The translations under genes and the position numbers were made by a program. Below are positions 5,126 to 6,137 of a stretch of DNA of 6,137 nucleotides, one piece after another (position 1 is the stretch's first letter; every line of letters begins with the position of its first letter). The stretch spans positions 1 through 6,137 of the forward strand of contig JAEWJQ010000245.1 of NCBI GenBank assembly GCA_023386515.1. Reading direction: 5' to 3'. This DNA is from Pseudomonadota bacterium. GTDB lineage: Bacteria > Pseudomonadota > Alphaproteobacteria > Sphingomonadales > Sphingomonadaceae. The notes under the pieces were generated by a model. That model was not told the DNA's origin, searched no databases, and worked only from the letters and a program-made list of their open reading frames with translations.

Positions 5126-6137
5126 TCAGCCATGCTCCGCGCGCAGCCGCATCTTGTCGATCTTGCCCGTCAGCGCGAGCGGCATGGCCGCCACGCGGAT
5201 GATCGCATCGGGCAGCCACCAGCTCGCGATCCGCCCGCGCAACGCGTCGATCAGCGTCTCGTCCGACAGGGTCGCGCCCTGACGCGGCTCGACTACCAGC
5301 ACCGGGCGCTCGCCCCATTTGGGATGAGCCCGGCCGACCACGGCGACCAACGCGACATCGGGTAACGCACCGACGATCGCCTCGATCTCACCGGGATTGA
5401 TCCATTCGCCGCCCGACTTGATCAGGTCCTTGGCGCGACCGGTGATGCTGAGATTGCCGTCGGCATCGATCCGCGCGAGGTCGCCGGTATCGAACCAGCC
5501 GTCGGCATCGGTCGCCGGTTCGACATGGTCGAAATAGCGTTCGACGGCACTCGCCCCGCGCACCCACAGTCGCCCCTCGCCGTCCCGCTGCTCGGCCAAC
5601 GGCCGTCCCGCCTCGTCAGTGAGGCGCAGGTCGACCCCCATCGGCGGCCGCCCCGACTTGGCCGAGACGCGGCACGGCGCGTTGGCGGGCGTGACGGTGC
5701 CGACCGGGGACAATTCCGTCATGCCCCAGCTGGTCTGCACGACGCAACCGAGCCGCTGTTCGAGCCGGTCCATCAGCGCTTGCGGTACCGGCGATCCGCC
5801 GAGCAGAATGCGCTGCAGCGATGGGGACGCCCCGCCGGTCTGTTCGAGGTGATCGACCAGGCCCAGCCACACGGTCGCGACCCCCGCCGCCACCGTGACG
5901 CCCTCCTCGGCGATCAGCCGCGCCAGGCTGGCGCCGTCCTGATAGCGGCCCGGCAGGACCAGCTTGGCGCCGGCGGCGGGTCCGGCGAAGGCAAAGCCCC
6001 AACCGTTGGCATGGAACATCGGCACCGCGACCAGCACCGTGTCGCGCGCCGTCACGCCGATCACGTCGGCCGCCAGCATGTGCAGCGTATGCAGATAGTT
6101 GGATCGATGCGTATAGGTCACGCCCTTGGGCCGACCC
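5126..6137 (-). CDS. AMP-dependent acyl-CoA ligase, AlkK-like (partial, N-terminus outside window)
   Basis: The C-terminal 337 or so residues of an adenylate-forming acyl-CoA synthetase; full members are about 540 aa, so roughly 200 N-terminal residues lie beyond the right edge. The frame is open to the edge, where GRPKGVTYTHRS, the end of the phosphate-binding P-loop motif, is read; the GTG at 6121 is an internal valine, not a start. Other motifs: VPMFHANGWG (near 6020), the adenine-binding SWGMTELSP (near 5730-5705), WFDTGD (near 5490), the hinge GRAKDLIKSGGEWINPGEIE (about 5440-5381) and LTGKIDKMRLR with the catalytic lysine at about 5162-5164. VPMFHANGWG together with SWGMTE is typical of the AlkK/medium- to long-chain fatty acid group. 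It forms acyl-AMP and then acyl-CoA in the cytoplasm. It converges on the esterase with a 21-bp gap, so it has a separate promoter outside the window. Activating the acid released by the esterase is an attractive inference, but it could serve another acid. Confidence 0.93.
   Translation of the reverse strand, partial: GRPKGVTYTHRSNYLHTLHMLAADVIGVTARDTVLVAVPMFHANGWGFAFAGPAAGAKLVLPGRYQDGASLARLIAEEGVTVAAGVATVWLGLVDHLEQTGGASPSLQRILLGGSPVPQALMDRLEQRLGCVVQTSWGMTELSPVGTVTPANAPCRVSAKSGRPPMGVDLRLTDEAGRPLAEQRDGEGRLWVRGASAVERYFDHVEPATDADGWFDTGDLARIDADGNLSITGRAKDLIKSGGEWINPGEIEAIVGALPDVALVAVVGRAHPKWGERPVLVVEPRQGATLSDETLIDALRGRIASWWLPDAIIRVAAMPLALTGKIDKMRLRAEHG

Noticed and set aside
6119..6121. GTG as the start of the ligase gene
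   Set aside because: The frame continues upstream to the window edge and encodes GRPKG, part of the conserved P-loop motif, so this codon is internal.

Overview
This 6.1 kb, GC-rich window reads like the chromosome of an alphaproteobacterium, most likely a sphingomonad. I base that on strong G/C preference at third codon positions and on the mix of gene families: an MFE-2-type SDR, a spinster-like MFS transporter, an exported type-B carboxylesterase and an AlkK-like acyl-CoA ligase. The taxonomic call is inference; there is no rRNA or other marker gene here.

Layout from left to right. A small unrecognised protein (84 aa, plus strand) lies at 81-335. It converges on an SDR oxidoreductase (minus, stop at 386). 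Directly upstream of the SDR and in the same orientation is a TetR-family repressor (minus, 1347-2030). A 144-bp divergent control region then separates the repressor from a plus-strand pair: an MFS transporter (2175-3482) and a secreted type-B carboxylesterase (3479-5104), whose start and stop codons overlap as ATGA. A convergent AMP-dependent acyl-CoA ligase (minus) runs off the right edge of the window; about its N-terminal third is missing. No gene-free stretch exceeds 300 bases.

The genes make sense together as an accessory catabolic locus. An exported esterase would hydrolyse an ester outside the cytoplasmic membrane, the MFS protein would move a product or substrate across the inner membrane, the ligase would convert a carboxylate to its CoA thioester, and the SDR would oxidise a hydroxyacyl-CoA. 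The TetR protein would hold the set off until an inducer, perhaps an acyl-CoA, appears. The substrate cannot be read from the sequence.

The strongest signal not explained by the genes is regulatory. The 12-bp palindrome TCACGCGAGTGA occurs exactly twice that I can see, once in each intergenic region flanking tetR (1307-1318 and 2091-2102). The copy at 2091-2102 sits between a good -35 and -10 for tetR itself. A second, different palindrome (2101-2118) covers the back-to-back -35 elements of tetR and, probably, of the transporter. I see no CRISPR array, insertion sequence, RNA gene or other mobile element, and no evidence for a wholly new type of system.
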